Shown in pieces: positions 15,826-23,311 of a stretch of DNA of 24,621 bases (position 1 is the first letter of the stretch; every line of letters begins with the position of its first letter). The stretch comes from an uncultured Mycolicibacterium sp. (GTDB lineage: Bacteria > Actinomycetota > Actinomycetes > Mycobacteriales > Mycobacteriaceae): contig NZ_CALDGS010000064.1 in the NCBI RefSeq assembly GCF_937941905.1, positions 1-24,621 on the forward strand. The letters run 5' to 3'. The notes below the pieces were generated by a model. It made no database searches and had not been told where the DNA came from. It was given only the letters and a program-made list of their open reading frames with translations. The position numbers and the translations under genes are program-made.

Positions 15826-16802
15826 TCCTCGAGCAGTTCCGGGGTGACCGCGGACTCGGTGTCCGGGATGCCGAGCTGCTTGGCCCGCCGGTCGGCCATC
15901 GACAGCAGCCGCCGGATCCGGCCCGCCACAGCGTCTTTGGTCATCGGCGGGTCTGCCAGCCGGCCCAGCTCCTCCAGCGAGGCCTGCCGGTGCTCGATGC
16001 GCAGCCGGCCCGCGGCGGCCAAGTGCTCGGGCACCTCGTCGCCGAGGATCTCCAGCGCCCGCTCCACCCGGGCGGCGGCGGCCACCGCGGCCCGCGCCGA
16101 ACGGCGCAGGTTGGCGTCGTCGAAGTTGGCCAGCCGGTTGGCGGTGGCCCGCACCTCGCGGCGCATCCGGCGTTCCTCCCAGGTCAGCCGGGTGTCCTGG
16201 GCGCCCATCCGGGTCAGCAGCGCCCCGATGGCGTCGCCGTCGCGCACCACCACCCGGTCGCTGCCGCGCACCTCCCGGGCCTTGGCGGTCACCCCGAGCC
16301 GGCGCGCCGCCCCGACCAGCGCCAGCGCGGCCTCCGGGCCCGGGCAGCTGACCTCCAGCGCCGAGGAACGGCCCGGCTCGGTCAGCGAGCCGTGCGCCAG
16401 AAACGCGCCGCGCCAGGCGGCTTCGGCGTCGGCGATGCTGCCGCCGACGATGTGGGCGGGCAGCCCGCGCACCGGGCGGCCGCGCATGTCCAGCAGCCCG
16501 GTCTGCCGCGCCAGCGCCTCACCGTCCTTGGTGACCCGGACGATGTAGCGGGTCTGCTTGCGGATGCCGCCGGCCGACAGCACCTGCACCACCGCGTTGT
16601 AGCCGTACAGGTCGTAGATCTCCTTGCGCAGCCGGCGCGCGATGCTGCCGAGGTCGACCTCGGCCTCCACCACGACCCGGCCGCCCACGATGTGCAGACC
16701 CCCGGCGAACCGCAGCAGCGACGCCACCTCGGCACGCCGCGCACTCACCGAAGTCACCACCAGCCGGCTCAGTTCGTCCTTGACCTCGGCTGTCATCGCC
16801 AC
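15819..16802 (-). CDS. whiA: DNA-binding protein WhiA
   Basis: WhiA is a conserved Gram-positive regulator. In Streptomyces it acts with WhiB in sporulation septation and cell-division gene control. The 327-residue protein has the N-terminal segment MTAEVKDELSRL and the LAGLIDADG-endonuclease-like fold seen at RAEVASLLRFAGGLHIVGGR and GGSIADAEAAWRGAFLAHGS. The C-terminal helix-turn-helix covers TANRLANFDDANLRRS and LEELGRLADPPMTKDAVAGR. The start is GTG 16802 (VAMTAEV), equal in position to the tuberculosis MAMT start; it overlaps the end of the yvcK homologue by ten bases. ATG 16796 is an alternative. The uvrC-rapZ-yvcK-whiA order is standard in actinobacteria. Confidence 0.96.
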   Translation of the reverse strand: MAMTAEVKDELSRLVVTSVSARRAEVASLLRFAGGLHIVGGRVVVEAEVDLGSIARRLRKEIYDLYGYNAVVQVLSAGGIRKQTRYIVRVTKDGEALARQTGLLDMRGRPVRGLPAHIVGGSIADAEAAWRGAFLAHGSLTEPGRSSALEVSCPGPEAALALVGAARRLGVTAKAREVRGSDRVVVRDGDAIGALLTRMGAQDTRLTWEERRMRREVRATANRLANFDDANLRRSARAAVAAAARVERALEILGDEVPEHLAAAGRLRIEHRQASLEELGRLADPPMTKDAVAGRIRRLLSMADRRAKQLGIPDTESAVTPELLEEA

Positions 16803-17833
16803 GGGTCGTCACCTCTCGGTCCGTTCACGGTCGGCCCATTCACTGTCGGCTCGGGCACGGTCGGCGCCTGCAGCGTCGCGTCCGGGGAGACCGCCCCCAG
16901 CCGGACCTGTTCCAGTGCCGCGGCCAGCTTCGCCGGGTCATGTAAAGGTGTACCAGGCTGGGACACGTCGGCGAACCGAACCCGCGCGTTCAGGATGCCC
17001 GCGGTGCGCACCAGCTGCTCGCGCTCCCGCTCCGACGGCACCCGCCCGGCGTCGACGATGATCTCGTGCACGGTGAAGTCCGGGGCGTGCTGGGCCAGCA
17101 CGTGGATGTGCCGCTCCACCGAGAACCCGGCCGTCTCCCCCGGCTCGGCCACCAGGTTGAGCACCAGGGCCCGGCGGGCCGGGGTCCGCTTGAGCGCGGC
17201 GGCCAGCTCCGGCACCAGCAGGTGCGGGATGACGCTGGTGAACCACGAGCCCGGCCCGAGCACCACCAGGTCGGCGGCCATGATCGCGTCCACGGCCTGC
17301 GGCGTGGCCGGCGGGTCGCCCGGCCGCAGCCGCACCCGCCGCACCTTGCCCACGGTGGTGGCCACGGCCACCTGGCCGCGGATCACCCGGCACAGCCGGG
17401 GATCGGCCTCCAGGCCGGCCACGTCGGCCTCGATCTGCAGCGCCACCGGGCACATCGGCAGCACCCGGCCCTTGACTCCGAGGATGCGGCCCAGCTCGTC
17501 GAGCGCGGCCACCGGGTCGGCGAGCACCTCGTTGAGCCCGGCCAGCATCAGGTTGCCGATCGGGTGCCCGGCCAGCGCGCCGTCGCCGCCGAACCGGTGC
17601 TGGATGATGGTCGCCCACAGCCGACCGTGCGGGCTGTCGGAAGCCAACGCCGCCAACGCCATTCGCAGGTCGCCGGGTGGGATCACGCCGAGCTCGGCGC
17701 GCAGCCGGCCGGACGAGCCGCCGTCGTCGGCGACGGTGACCACCGCGGTGACGTGCGGGGTGAGCCGGCGGGCCGCCGACAGCGTCGCGTACAGGCCGTG
17801 GCCGCCGCCGAGGGCGACGATACGCGGGCTCAC
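16793..17833 (-). CDS. cuvA: YvcK/CofD-like gluconeogenesis factor (CuvA)
   Basis: Member of the YvcK family (CofD-like fold, UDP-sugar binding), needed in several bacteria for growth on gluconeogenic carbon and for normal cell shape. In mycobacteria the homologue Rv1422 is called CuvA. The 346-residue protein starts RIVALGGGHGLYATLSAARR, with the nucleotide-sugar loop, then VVTVADDGGSSGRLR, LAGHPIGNLMLAGL, and DLVVLGPGSWFTSVIPHLL. The last 30 or so residues are a repetitive Thr/Pro tail (PTVPE, PTVNG, PTVNG) ending GDDPWR. The start is GTG 17833 with GGGGAGG four bases upstream. It lies 28 bases after rapZ and overlaps whiA by ten. I recall Thr325 in the tuberculosis tail being a PknA/PknB target; Thr320, 325, 330 and 335 here are comparable. 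Confidence 0.95.
   Translation of the reverse strand: MSPRIVALGGGHGLYATLSAARRLTPHVTAVVTVADDGGSSGRLRAELGVIPPGDLRMALAALASDSPHGRLWATIIQHRFGGDGALAGHPIGNLMLAGLNEVLADPVAALDELGRILGVKGRVLPMCPVALQIEADVAGLEADPRLCRVIRGQVAVATTVGKVRRVRLRPGDPPATPQAVDAIMAADLVVLGPGSWFTSVIPHLLVPELAAALKRTPARRALVLNLVAEPGETAGFSVERHIHVLAQHAPDFTVHEIIVDAGRVPSEREREQLVRTAGILNARVRFADVSQPGTPLHDPAKLAAALEQVRLGAVSPDATLQAPTVPEPTVNGPTVNGPRGDDPWR
16826..16885 (-). repeat. 15-bp tandem repeat in the cuvA 3' end
   Basis: Units start at 16826, 16841, 16856 and, in degenerate form, 16871; the core CACGGTCGGC recurs with exact 15-base spacing. On the minus strand each unit codes for five residues of the type PTVxx in the C-terminal tail of the YvcK/CuvA protein. 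The period keeps the reading frame, so unit number could vary without breaking the gene. Confidence 0.75.
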
Positions 17834-17861
17834 CGGTCCTCCCCGGCCGTCGCGGCGCCGC

Positions 17862-18806
17862 TCACTCGCGCCCCAGATCCCGGTGCAGCACGTGCACCGT
17901 CAGATCCGGGTCGCCCGCCAGTCGGGCGGCCAGCGCCTCGGCGATCGCCACGCTGCGGTGCTTGCCGCCGGTGCATCCGATCGCAACGGTCATGTATCGC
18001 TTCCCCTCCCGGCGATAGCCGTCGATGACCAGCCCGAGCAGCCGGTGGTAGGTGTCCAGGAACTCCGCCGCGCCGGGCTGGCCGAGCACGTAGTCGCGCA
18101 CCGCCGGGTGCTGGCCGGTGTGCGGGCGCAGCGCGTCCACCCAGTGCGGGTTGGGCAGGAACCGCACGTCCATGACGGTGTCGGCGTCCATCGGCAGCCC
18201 GTACTTGTAGCCGAACGATTCCACGGTGATGCTGGTGTGCGACACCGCGTCCCCGCCGAAGGCCCGCTCGATGCCCGCCCGCAGCGCGTGCACGCTCATC
18301 TCGGAGGTGTCGATCACCAGGTCGGCGGCCGCCCGCACCGGCGCCAGCAGCGCCCGCTCGGCGGCGATGCCCTCGGCCAGGGTCTGGTGGCCCTGCAGCG
18401 GGTGGCTGCGCCGGTTCTGCTCGTAGCGGCGCACCAGGACCTCGTCGGAGGCGTCCAGGAACAGCACCCGCGGGGTGATGTTGCGGGTCGCCAGCTCGGC
18501 CCGCACCCCGTCGAGGTCGCCGGTGAAGCCGCGGGAGCGCACGTCCATCACCACTGCCAGCCGGGTGATGCGGGAGCCGGCGGCCAGGCCGAACTCCACC
18601 ATCCGCGCGATGAGCTCGGGCGGCAGGTTGTCGGCGACGTACCAGCCGAGGTCCTCGAGCACCCGCGCGGCGGTGTTGCGGCCCGCCCCGGACAGCCCGG
18701 TGACCAGGACGACGTCGATGTCCGACTCCGCGTCCCGGCCGCGGACCTCGGATTCGGCGCCGGTACCCGCCGGCGCGCCCCGCCCGGTGTCAGTGTGTTC
18801 CGTCAT
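17862..18806 (-). CDS. rapZ: RNase adapter protein RapZ / nucleotide-binding YvcJ family
   Basis: P-loop protein of the RapZ/YvcJ family. In E. coli RapZ guides RNase E to the GlmZ sRNA to control glucosamine-6-phosphate synthase; in Gram-positives the role is less clear. The 314-residue protein has an extra hydrophilic N-terminus of about 28 residues, then VVLVTGLSGAGRNTAARVL with the P-loop at 37-46. In that loop Arg43 replaces the usual Walker Lys. Next come WYVADNLPPELI, VMDVRSRGF, and LFLDASDEVLVRRYEQNRR. The C-terminal domain keeps SFGYKYGLPMDADTVMDVRF and IGCTGGKHRSVAIAEALA. The start is ATG 18806, overlapping the uvrC stop (ATGA), which implies coupling. Confidence 0.94.
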   Translation of the reverse strand: MTEHTDTGRGAPAGTGAESEVRGRDAESDIDVVLVTGLSGAGRNTAARVLEDLGWYVADNLPPELIARMVEFGLAAGSRITRLAVVMDVRSRGFTGDLDGVRAELATRNITPRVLFLDASDEVLVRRYEQNRRSHPLQGHQTLAEGIAAERALLAPVRAAADLVIDTSEMSVHALRAGIERAFGGDAVSHTSITVESFGYKYGLPMDADTVMDVRFLPNPHWVDALRPHTGQHPAVRDYVLGQPGAAEFLDTYHRLLGLVIDGYRREGKRYMTVAIGCTGGKHRSVAIAEALAARLAGDPDLTVHVLHRDLGRE

Positions 18807-20821
18807 CCCGTTGCCCTGCCCTGATCCTCGCCGATCGTCGCGGTGGCCGCAGCCGATTCCGGCTCCCCCGTCGCGGTGCCGCCGGCGTCGGGGTTGAGCG
18901 CCGCCAGCACCGCCCGGGCGGTGGCCGGGCCGATGCCGGGCACCGCGCAGATCTCCTCGACGCTGGCCTGCCGCAGCCGCGCCAGCGACCCGAAGTGTGT
19001 CACCAGTGCGCGGCGGCGCTGCTCGCCGAGCCCGCGGATGGAGTCCAGCGCCGAGGCGGTCATCCGCTTGGACCGCTTGCTGCGGTGGTAGCTGATCGCG
19101 AACCGGTGCGCCTCGTCGCGCACCCGCTGCAACAGGTACAGCCCCTCGCTGTTGCGCGGCAGGATGACCGGTTCGGGTTCGTAGGGCAGCCAGATCTCCT
19201 CGAGGCGCTTGGCCAGCCCGATCACCGACACGTCGGTGACGCCGAGCTCGTCGAGCACCGCCTGGGCGGCGTTGACCTGCGGGGCGCCCCCGTCGACGAC
19301 GTAGAGGTTGGGCGGGTAGGCGAACCGGCGGGACCGGCCCTCCGGGGCCTGCTCGGTGGGGTGGGCGATGTCGTGCAGGTGCCGGTGGAACCGCCGCCGG
19401 GTCACCTCGGCGATGGAGGCGACGTCGTTGGACCGTCCGTCCCCGGCGGCCTCGCGGATCGCGTAGTGCCGGTAGTCGGACTTGCGCGGCAACCCGTCCT
19501 CGAACACCACCAGCGAGGCCACCACATCGGTGCCCTGCACGTGACTGATGTCGACGCACTCGATCCGCAGCGGCGCGTCGGCCAGCCCGAGCGCCTCCTG
19601 GATGTTCTGCAGCGCAGCGGTTCTGGCGGTGAAGTCGCCGGCCCGCTTGAGCTTGTGCTGGGCCAGTGCCTCCTCGGCGTTGCGCTTGACGGTGTCGGCC
19701 AGGGCCTTCTTGTCGCCGCGCAGCGGCACCCGCAGCGTCACCTTCGACCCGCGCAGCCCGGACAGCCACTCGGCCAGCTCGTCGGCGTTGTCGGGCAGGC
19801 ACGGCACCAGCACCTGCCGCGGCACCGGCTTGACCGTCTCGTCGCTGCCGGCGTCGCTGGCGGTGCCGAGTTCGGCCTGCTCCCCGTAGAACTGGGTGAG
19901 GAACTGCTCGACGAGCTGCTCCGGGCCGGATTCGCCCGGCTCCCCGGATTTCTCGACGATCCAGCCGCGCTGGCCGCGCACCCGTCCACCGCGCACGTGG
20001 AACACCTGCACCGCGGCCTCGAGCTCGTCGTCGGCGAACGCCACCACGTCGGCGTCGGTGCCGTCACCGAGCACCACGGCCTGCTTCTCCAGCGCCCGCT
20101 TGAGCGCGGAGATGTTGTCGCGCAACCGCGCCGCCCGCTCGAAGTCCAGTTCGGCCGCCGCGGCGTGCATCTGCTGCTCCATGTCGCGCACCAGCCGGTC
20201 GGTCTTGCCGGCCAGGAAGTCGCAGAAGTCCAGCACGATGCGCCGGTGCTGCTCGGCGCTGACCCGGCCCACGCACGGCGCCGAGCACTTGTCGATGTAG
20301 CCGAGCAGGCACGGGCGGTCGATCTGGCTGTGCCGCTTGAACACTCCGGCCGAGCAGGTGCGGGCCGGGAACACCCGGGTGAGCAGGTCCACGGTCTCCC
20401 GGATGGCCCAGGCGTGCGAGTACGGGCCGAAGTAGCGCACCCCCTTGCGGCGCGGCCCGCGGTAGACCATCAGCCGCGGGTACTCCTCGTTAAGGGTGAC
20501 CGCCAGCACCGGGTAGGTCTTGTCGTCGCGGTAGCGGACGTTGAACCGCGGGTCGAACTCCTTGATCCAGTTGTACTCCAGCTGCAGCGCCTCGACCTCG
20601 GTGTTGACCACGGTCCACTCGACGCTGGCGGCGGTGGTCACCATCTGCCGGGTGCGCGGCGCCAGGCTGGAGAGGTCGGCGAAGTAGGAGGTCAGCCGGC
20701 TGCGCAGGCTCTTGGCCTTGCCGACGTAGATGACCCGGCCGTGCGGGTCGCGGAATCGGTAGACGCCCGGTTCGACGGGTATCGATCCCGGCGCGGGTCG
20801 GTACGTCGATGGGTCGGGCAC
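18803..20821 (-). CDS. uvrC: Excinuclease ABC subunit C
   Basis: Dual nuclease of nucleotide excision repair that cuts both sides of a lesion held by UvrAB. The 672-residue protein has the N-terminal GIY-YIG nuclease (PGVYRFRDPHGRVIYVGKAKSL, residues about 18-39) and a four-Cys region (TCSAG, RPCLLG, KCSAPC near 155-185) that matches the cluster-binding region described for E. coli UvrC. A UVR motif (LDFERAARLRDNISALKRAL) contacts UvrB. The C-terminal RNase H-like nuclease has IECVDISHVQGTD. Two helix-hairpin-helix motifs follow (IRGLGEQRRRALVTHFGS and CAVPGIGPATARAVLAAL). GTG 20821 (VPDPSTYRP) matches the tuberculosis start. TAACCT lies six bases upstream of it, so the message may be leaderless. 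Confidence 0.97.
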   Translation of the reverse strand: MPDPSTYRPAPGSIPVEPGVYRFRDPHGRVIYVGKAKSLRSRLTSYFADLSSLAPRTRQMVTTAASVEWTVVNTEVEALQLEYNWIKEFDPRFNVRYRDDKTYPVLAVTLNEEYPRLMVYRGPRRKGVRYFGPYSHAWAIRETVDLLTRVFPARTCSAGVFKRHSQIDRPCLLGYIDKCSAPCVGRVSAEQHRRIVLDFCDFLAGKTDRLVRDMEQQMHAAAAELDFERAARLRDNISALKRALEKQAVVLGDGTDADVVAFADDELEAAVQVFHVRGGRVRGQRGWIVEKSGEPGESGPEQLVEQFLTQFYGEQAELGTASDAGSDETVKPVPRQVLVPCLPDNADELAEWLSGLRGSKVTLRVPLRGDKKALADTVKRNAEEALAQHKLKRAGDFTARTAALQNIQEALGLADAPLRIECVDISHVQGTDVVASLVVFEDGLPRKSDYRHYAIREAAGDGRSNDVASIAEVTRRRFHRHLHDIAHPTEQAPEGRSRRFAYPPNLYVVDGGAPQVNAAQAVLDELGVTDVSVIGLAKRLEEIWLPYEPEPVILPRNSEGLYLLQRVRDEAHRFAISYHRSKRSKRMTASALDSIRGLGEQRRRALVTHFGSLARLRQASVEEICAVPGIGPATARAVLAALNPDAGGTATGEPESAAATATIGEDQGRATG

Positions 20822-20827
20822 GCTCCC

Positions 20828-20833
20828 AGGTTA
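20828..20833 (-). promoter_or_regulatory. Possible -10 element for uvrC, leaderless
   Basis: The minus strand reads TAACCT (a TANNNT match), then GGGAGC, then GTG at 20821, which places the transcription start on the start codon. GGGAG ends one base from the GTG, too close to serve as a ribosome site, which supports a leaderless message for the uvrC-rapZ-cuvA-whiA operon. Confidence 0.45.
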
Positions 20834-20903
20834 GTCCGCGCCCCGCGGCGGTCCGCCGGGACGACCCGAGGCGGCAATCACACCCGCGCCGCACCCGATG
20901 TTC

Positions 20904-20909
20904 TACGGT
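20904..20909 (+). promoter_or_regulatory. Possible -10 element for the ggt gene, leaderless
   Basis: TACGGT (a TANNNT match) is followed by six bases and then ATG 20916. It lies downstream of the alternative ATG at 20898, so a transcript from here would make 20916 the true start. With the uvrC element it forms a divergent pair about 70 bases apart; the stretch between them shows no other feature. Confidence 0.45.
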
Positions 20910-20915
20910 CGAACG

Positions 20916-22841
20916 ATGCGGATCCTGCCCTCCGCCCGCGTCGTGGCCGCGGTGCTGGCCGTCGTCGCCGTGTTGTCGGCCGGATGCGCGGGAACCCCCC
21001 GCCGACCTGCACTCGAACCCCCGCTGCCGTGCGAGCCGGTGTCCAACGGCACCCCGGTGCCGCGGCCGCCACGGGCCGGCCCGGACAGCGCCATCGGGTA
21101 CCGCACGGACATGACCGCGGTGCACACCGCCACCTACGCGGTGGTCACCGCCAACCCGCTGGCCACCCAGGCCGCCTGCCGGATCCTGCGCGACGGCGGC
21201 ACCGCGGCCGACGCCCTGGTGGCCGCCGAGGCGGTGCTCGGGCTGGTCGAGCCGCAGTCCTCCGGGCTGGGCGGCGGCGGGTTCGTGCTCTACTACGACG
21301 CCGCCACCGGCGCGGTCGCCGCCTACGACGGCCGCGAGACCGCCCCGGCCGCCGCCGACGAGAACTACCTGCGCTGGATCTCCCCGACCGACCGCACACC
21401 CCCGCGGCCGGACCCGCCCGCCTCCGGGCGTTCGGTCGGGGTGCCCGGGACGGTGCGGCTGCTGGCCGAGGTGCACGCCGAGCACGGGGTGCGGGACTGG
21501 GGCGAGCTGTTCGACCCGGCGGTGCGGCTGGCCGAGAACGGCTTCGACATCGGCCCCCGGCTGGCCGCCGCCATCGCCGCGGCCGGCGACCGGCTGCGCG
21601 CCGACCCGGCGGCCGCGGCGTACTTCTTCGGCCCGGACGGCACCCCCAAGAGAGCCGGCACCCGGGTCACCAACCCGGCCTACGCCAGGACGCTGAGCGC
21701 GATCGCGGCCGGCGGCCCGGACGCGTTCTACACCGGCGCCATCGCCGCCGACATCGTCGCGGCGGTGACCGACCCGGGCCGGCCCCGCACCCCGGGGCGG
21801 ATGACGCCGGCGGACCTGGCCGGCTACCGGGTGATCAAGCGGGAGCCGGTGTGCACCGGCTACCGGGGCAGGCAGGTCTGCGGCATGCCGCCGCCGTCGT
21901 CGGGCGGGCTGGCGGTGGCCCAGACGCTGGGCATGCTGGAGCGCTTCGCGCTGGCCGAGCACGGGCCCGCCGACGTCGACCGCAACGGCGGGCGCCCCAG
22001 CGTGCTGGGCGTGCACCTGATCGCCGAGGCCGAGCGCCTGGCCTACGCCGACCGCGACCGCTACGTCGCCGACCCCGACTTCGTGCCGCTGCCGGGCGGC
22101 GGACCGGCCGCGCTGCTCGATCCGCGCTATCTGGCCGAGCGGTCCGCGCTGATCTCCGAGCGGCACACCATGCCCGACGCCCCGCCGGGCGACTTCGGGG
22201 TGCCGGCCGGCGCCGCCCCGCCGGTGCCCGAGCACGGCACCAGCCACATCAGCATCGTCGACAGCTGGGGCAACGCCGCGGCGATGACCACCGGCATCGA
22301 GGCCCCGTTCGGCTCGTACCACATGGTCGACGGGTTCCTGCTGAACAACCAGCTCAGCGACTTCGCCGCCGACCCGGTCGACGCCGAGGGGCGGGCGGTG
22401 GCCAACCGGGTGCAGGGCGGTAAGCGGCCGCGCAGCACCATGGCGCCCACCCTGGTGTTCGACTCCGGACCGTCCGGCCGGCGCGGGCCGCTCTACGCGG
22501 TGCTGGGCTCCCCGGGCGGCGCGATGATCGTCCAGTTCGTGGTGAAAACCCTTGTCGGGATCGTGGATTGGGGCCTGGATCCGCAGCAGGCGGTGTCGGC
22601 GGTGGACTTCGGCGGCGGGGTCGGCCCGGTGCTGCGGGTGGGCGGCGAGCACCCGGCGATCGACACCGCCGACGACGGCGCGCACGACCCGCTGGTGCGC
22701 GGGCTGCGCGCGCTCGGCCACCGGGTCGACCTCGCCGACCAGTCCAGCGGGCTGGGCGCACTCGTCCGCGACCCGGACGGCGGCTGGCTGGGCGGGGCTG
22801 ATCCGCGCCGCGGCGGCCTGGTGATGGGCGACATCACATGA
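20916..22841 (+). CDS. ggt: Gamma-glutamyltransferase, probable lipoprotein
   Basis: N-terminal-nucleophile hydrolase that cleaves gamma-glutamyl bonds such as those of glutathione and transfers or hydrolyses the glutamyl group. The 641-residue precursor begins with a lipoprotein signal: basic MRILPSAR, a hydrophobic core, and the lipobox LSAGC with Cys24, so it is probably anchored outside the cytoplasmic membrane. Family motifs include the segment AACRILRDGGTAADALVAAE, PQSSGLGGGGFVLYYD, and YDGRETAPAAA. The autoprocessing site is EHGTSHISIVD with nucleophile Thr442, followed by MTTGIEAPFGS, NNQLSDF, and KRPRSTMAPTLVF. The Gly-Gly near the C-terminus is seen in LGSPGGAMI. It resembles mycobacterial GgtB (Rv2394) in type. 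ATG 20898 would add six residues. It overlaps the GNAT gene by four bases. Confidence 0.93.
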   Translation: MRILPSARVVAAVLAVVAVLSAGCAGTPRRPALEPPLPCEPVSNGTPVPRPPRAGPDSAIGYRTDMTAVHTATYAVVTANPLATQAACRILRDGGTAADALVAAEAVLGLVEPQSSGLGGGGFVLYYDAATGAVAAYDGRETAPAAADENYLRWISPTDRTPPRPDPPASGRSVGVPGTVRLLAEVHAEHGVRDWGELFDPAVRLAENGFDIGPRLAAAIAAAGDRLRADPAAAAYFFGPDGTPKRAGTRVTNPAYARTLSAIAAGGPDAFYTGAIAADIVAAVTDPGRPRTPGRMTPADLAGYRVIKREPVCTGYRGRQVCGMPPPSSGGLAVAQTLGMLERFALAEHGPADVDRNGGRPSVLGVHLIAEAERLAYADRDRYVADPDFVPLPGGGPAALLDPRYLAERSALISERHTMPDAPPGDFGVPAGAAPPVPEHGTSHISIVDSWGNAAAMTTGIEAPFGSYHMVDGFLLNNQLSDFAADPVDAEGRAVANRVQGGKRPRSTMAPTLVFDSGPSGRRGPLYAVLGSPGGAMIVQFVVKTLVGIVDWGLDPQQAVSAVDFGGGVGPVLRVGGEHPAIDTADDGAHDPLVRGLRALGHRVDLADQSSGLGALVRDPDGGWLGGADPRRGGLVMGDIT

Positions 22842-23311
22842 CCGCGCCGGCGGTGCGGGTGGTGCGGCTCGGCGAGGACGACTGGCAGGTGTTCGCCGTG
22901 CTGCGGCTGCGGGCGCTGGCCGAGGCGCTCGGCGTCGAGGACCCGCACTACCGGCAGGAGGCCGGGTTCGGCGCCGACACCTGGCGGCAGCGGTTGCGCC
23001 ACCACGCGCAGTTCGCCGCGCTCGTCGACCATCGGGCGGTGGGCCTGATCGGGGCGCACCGGGAGAGCCCGGAGGCGGTCTACCTGTACTCGCTGTGGCT
23101 GCACCCCGGCGCCCGCGGGCGCGGGCTGGGCCGGGGGCTGGTGGCGGCGGCGGTGGACTGGGCCCGCGCCGAGGGGGCCGCGGTGGTGCGGCTGCGGGTC
23201 GCCGAGGACAACCACCGGGCGCGGCGGGTCTACGCGGGGCTGGGCTTCGCGGTCACCGACACCGGACCGGCGCCGCCCGGCGAACTGACGATGGCGCTCA
23301 GGTTGAGCTGA
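22838..23311 (+). CDS. GNAT-family N-acetyltransferase
   Basis: Predicted cytosolic acetyl-CoA-dependent acetyltransferase of 157 residues; the acceptor is unknown. The acetyl-CoA motif A is LWLHPGARGRGLGRGLVAAA, with the R/Q-x-x-G-x-G/A pyrophosphate loop at about 93-100, and motif B is EDNHRARRVYAGLGF at about 123-137. The N-terminal part (VVRLGEDDWQVFAVLRLRAL) is typical of RimI-like members that modify protein or small amines. The ATG overlaps the ggt stop (ATGA), so the two are probably translated together. A link to gamma-glutamyl or amino-acid metabolism is possible but only from position. The last 14 bases overlap the convergent PH-domain gene. Confidence 0.88.
   Translation: MTAPAVRVVRLGEDDWQVFAVLRLRALAEALGVEDPHYRQEAGFGADTWRQRLRHHAQFAALVDHRAVGLIGAHRESPEAVYLYSLWLHPGARGRGLGRGLVAAAVDWARAEGAAVVRLRVAEDNHRARRVYAGLGFAVTDTGPAPPGELTMALRLS

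Noticed and set aside
20898..20900. ATG at 20898 as the ggt start
   Set aside because: It lies upstream of the TACGGT element that would place the message start at 20916, and it would add MFYGRT ahead of a lipoprotein signal that already begins well at MRILPSAR.
18995..22423. A 1142-codon open frame on the plus strand across uvrC and into the ggt gene
   Set aside because: It is antisense to all of uvrC, including conserved nuclease motifs, then runs out of frame through ggt. The composition is that of a shadow frame and it has no start context.
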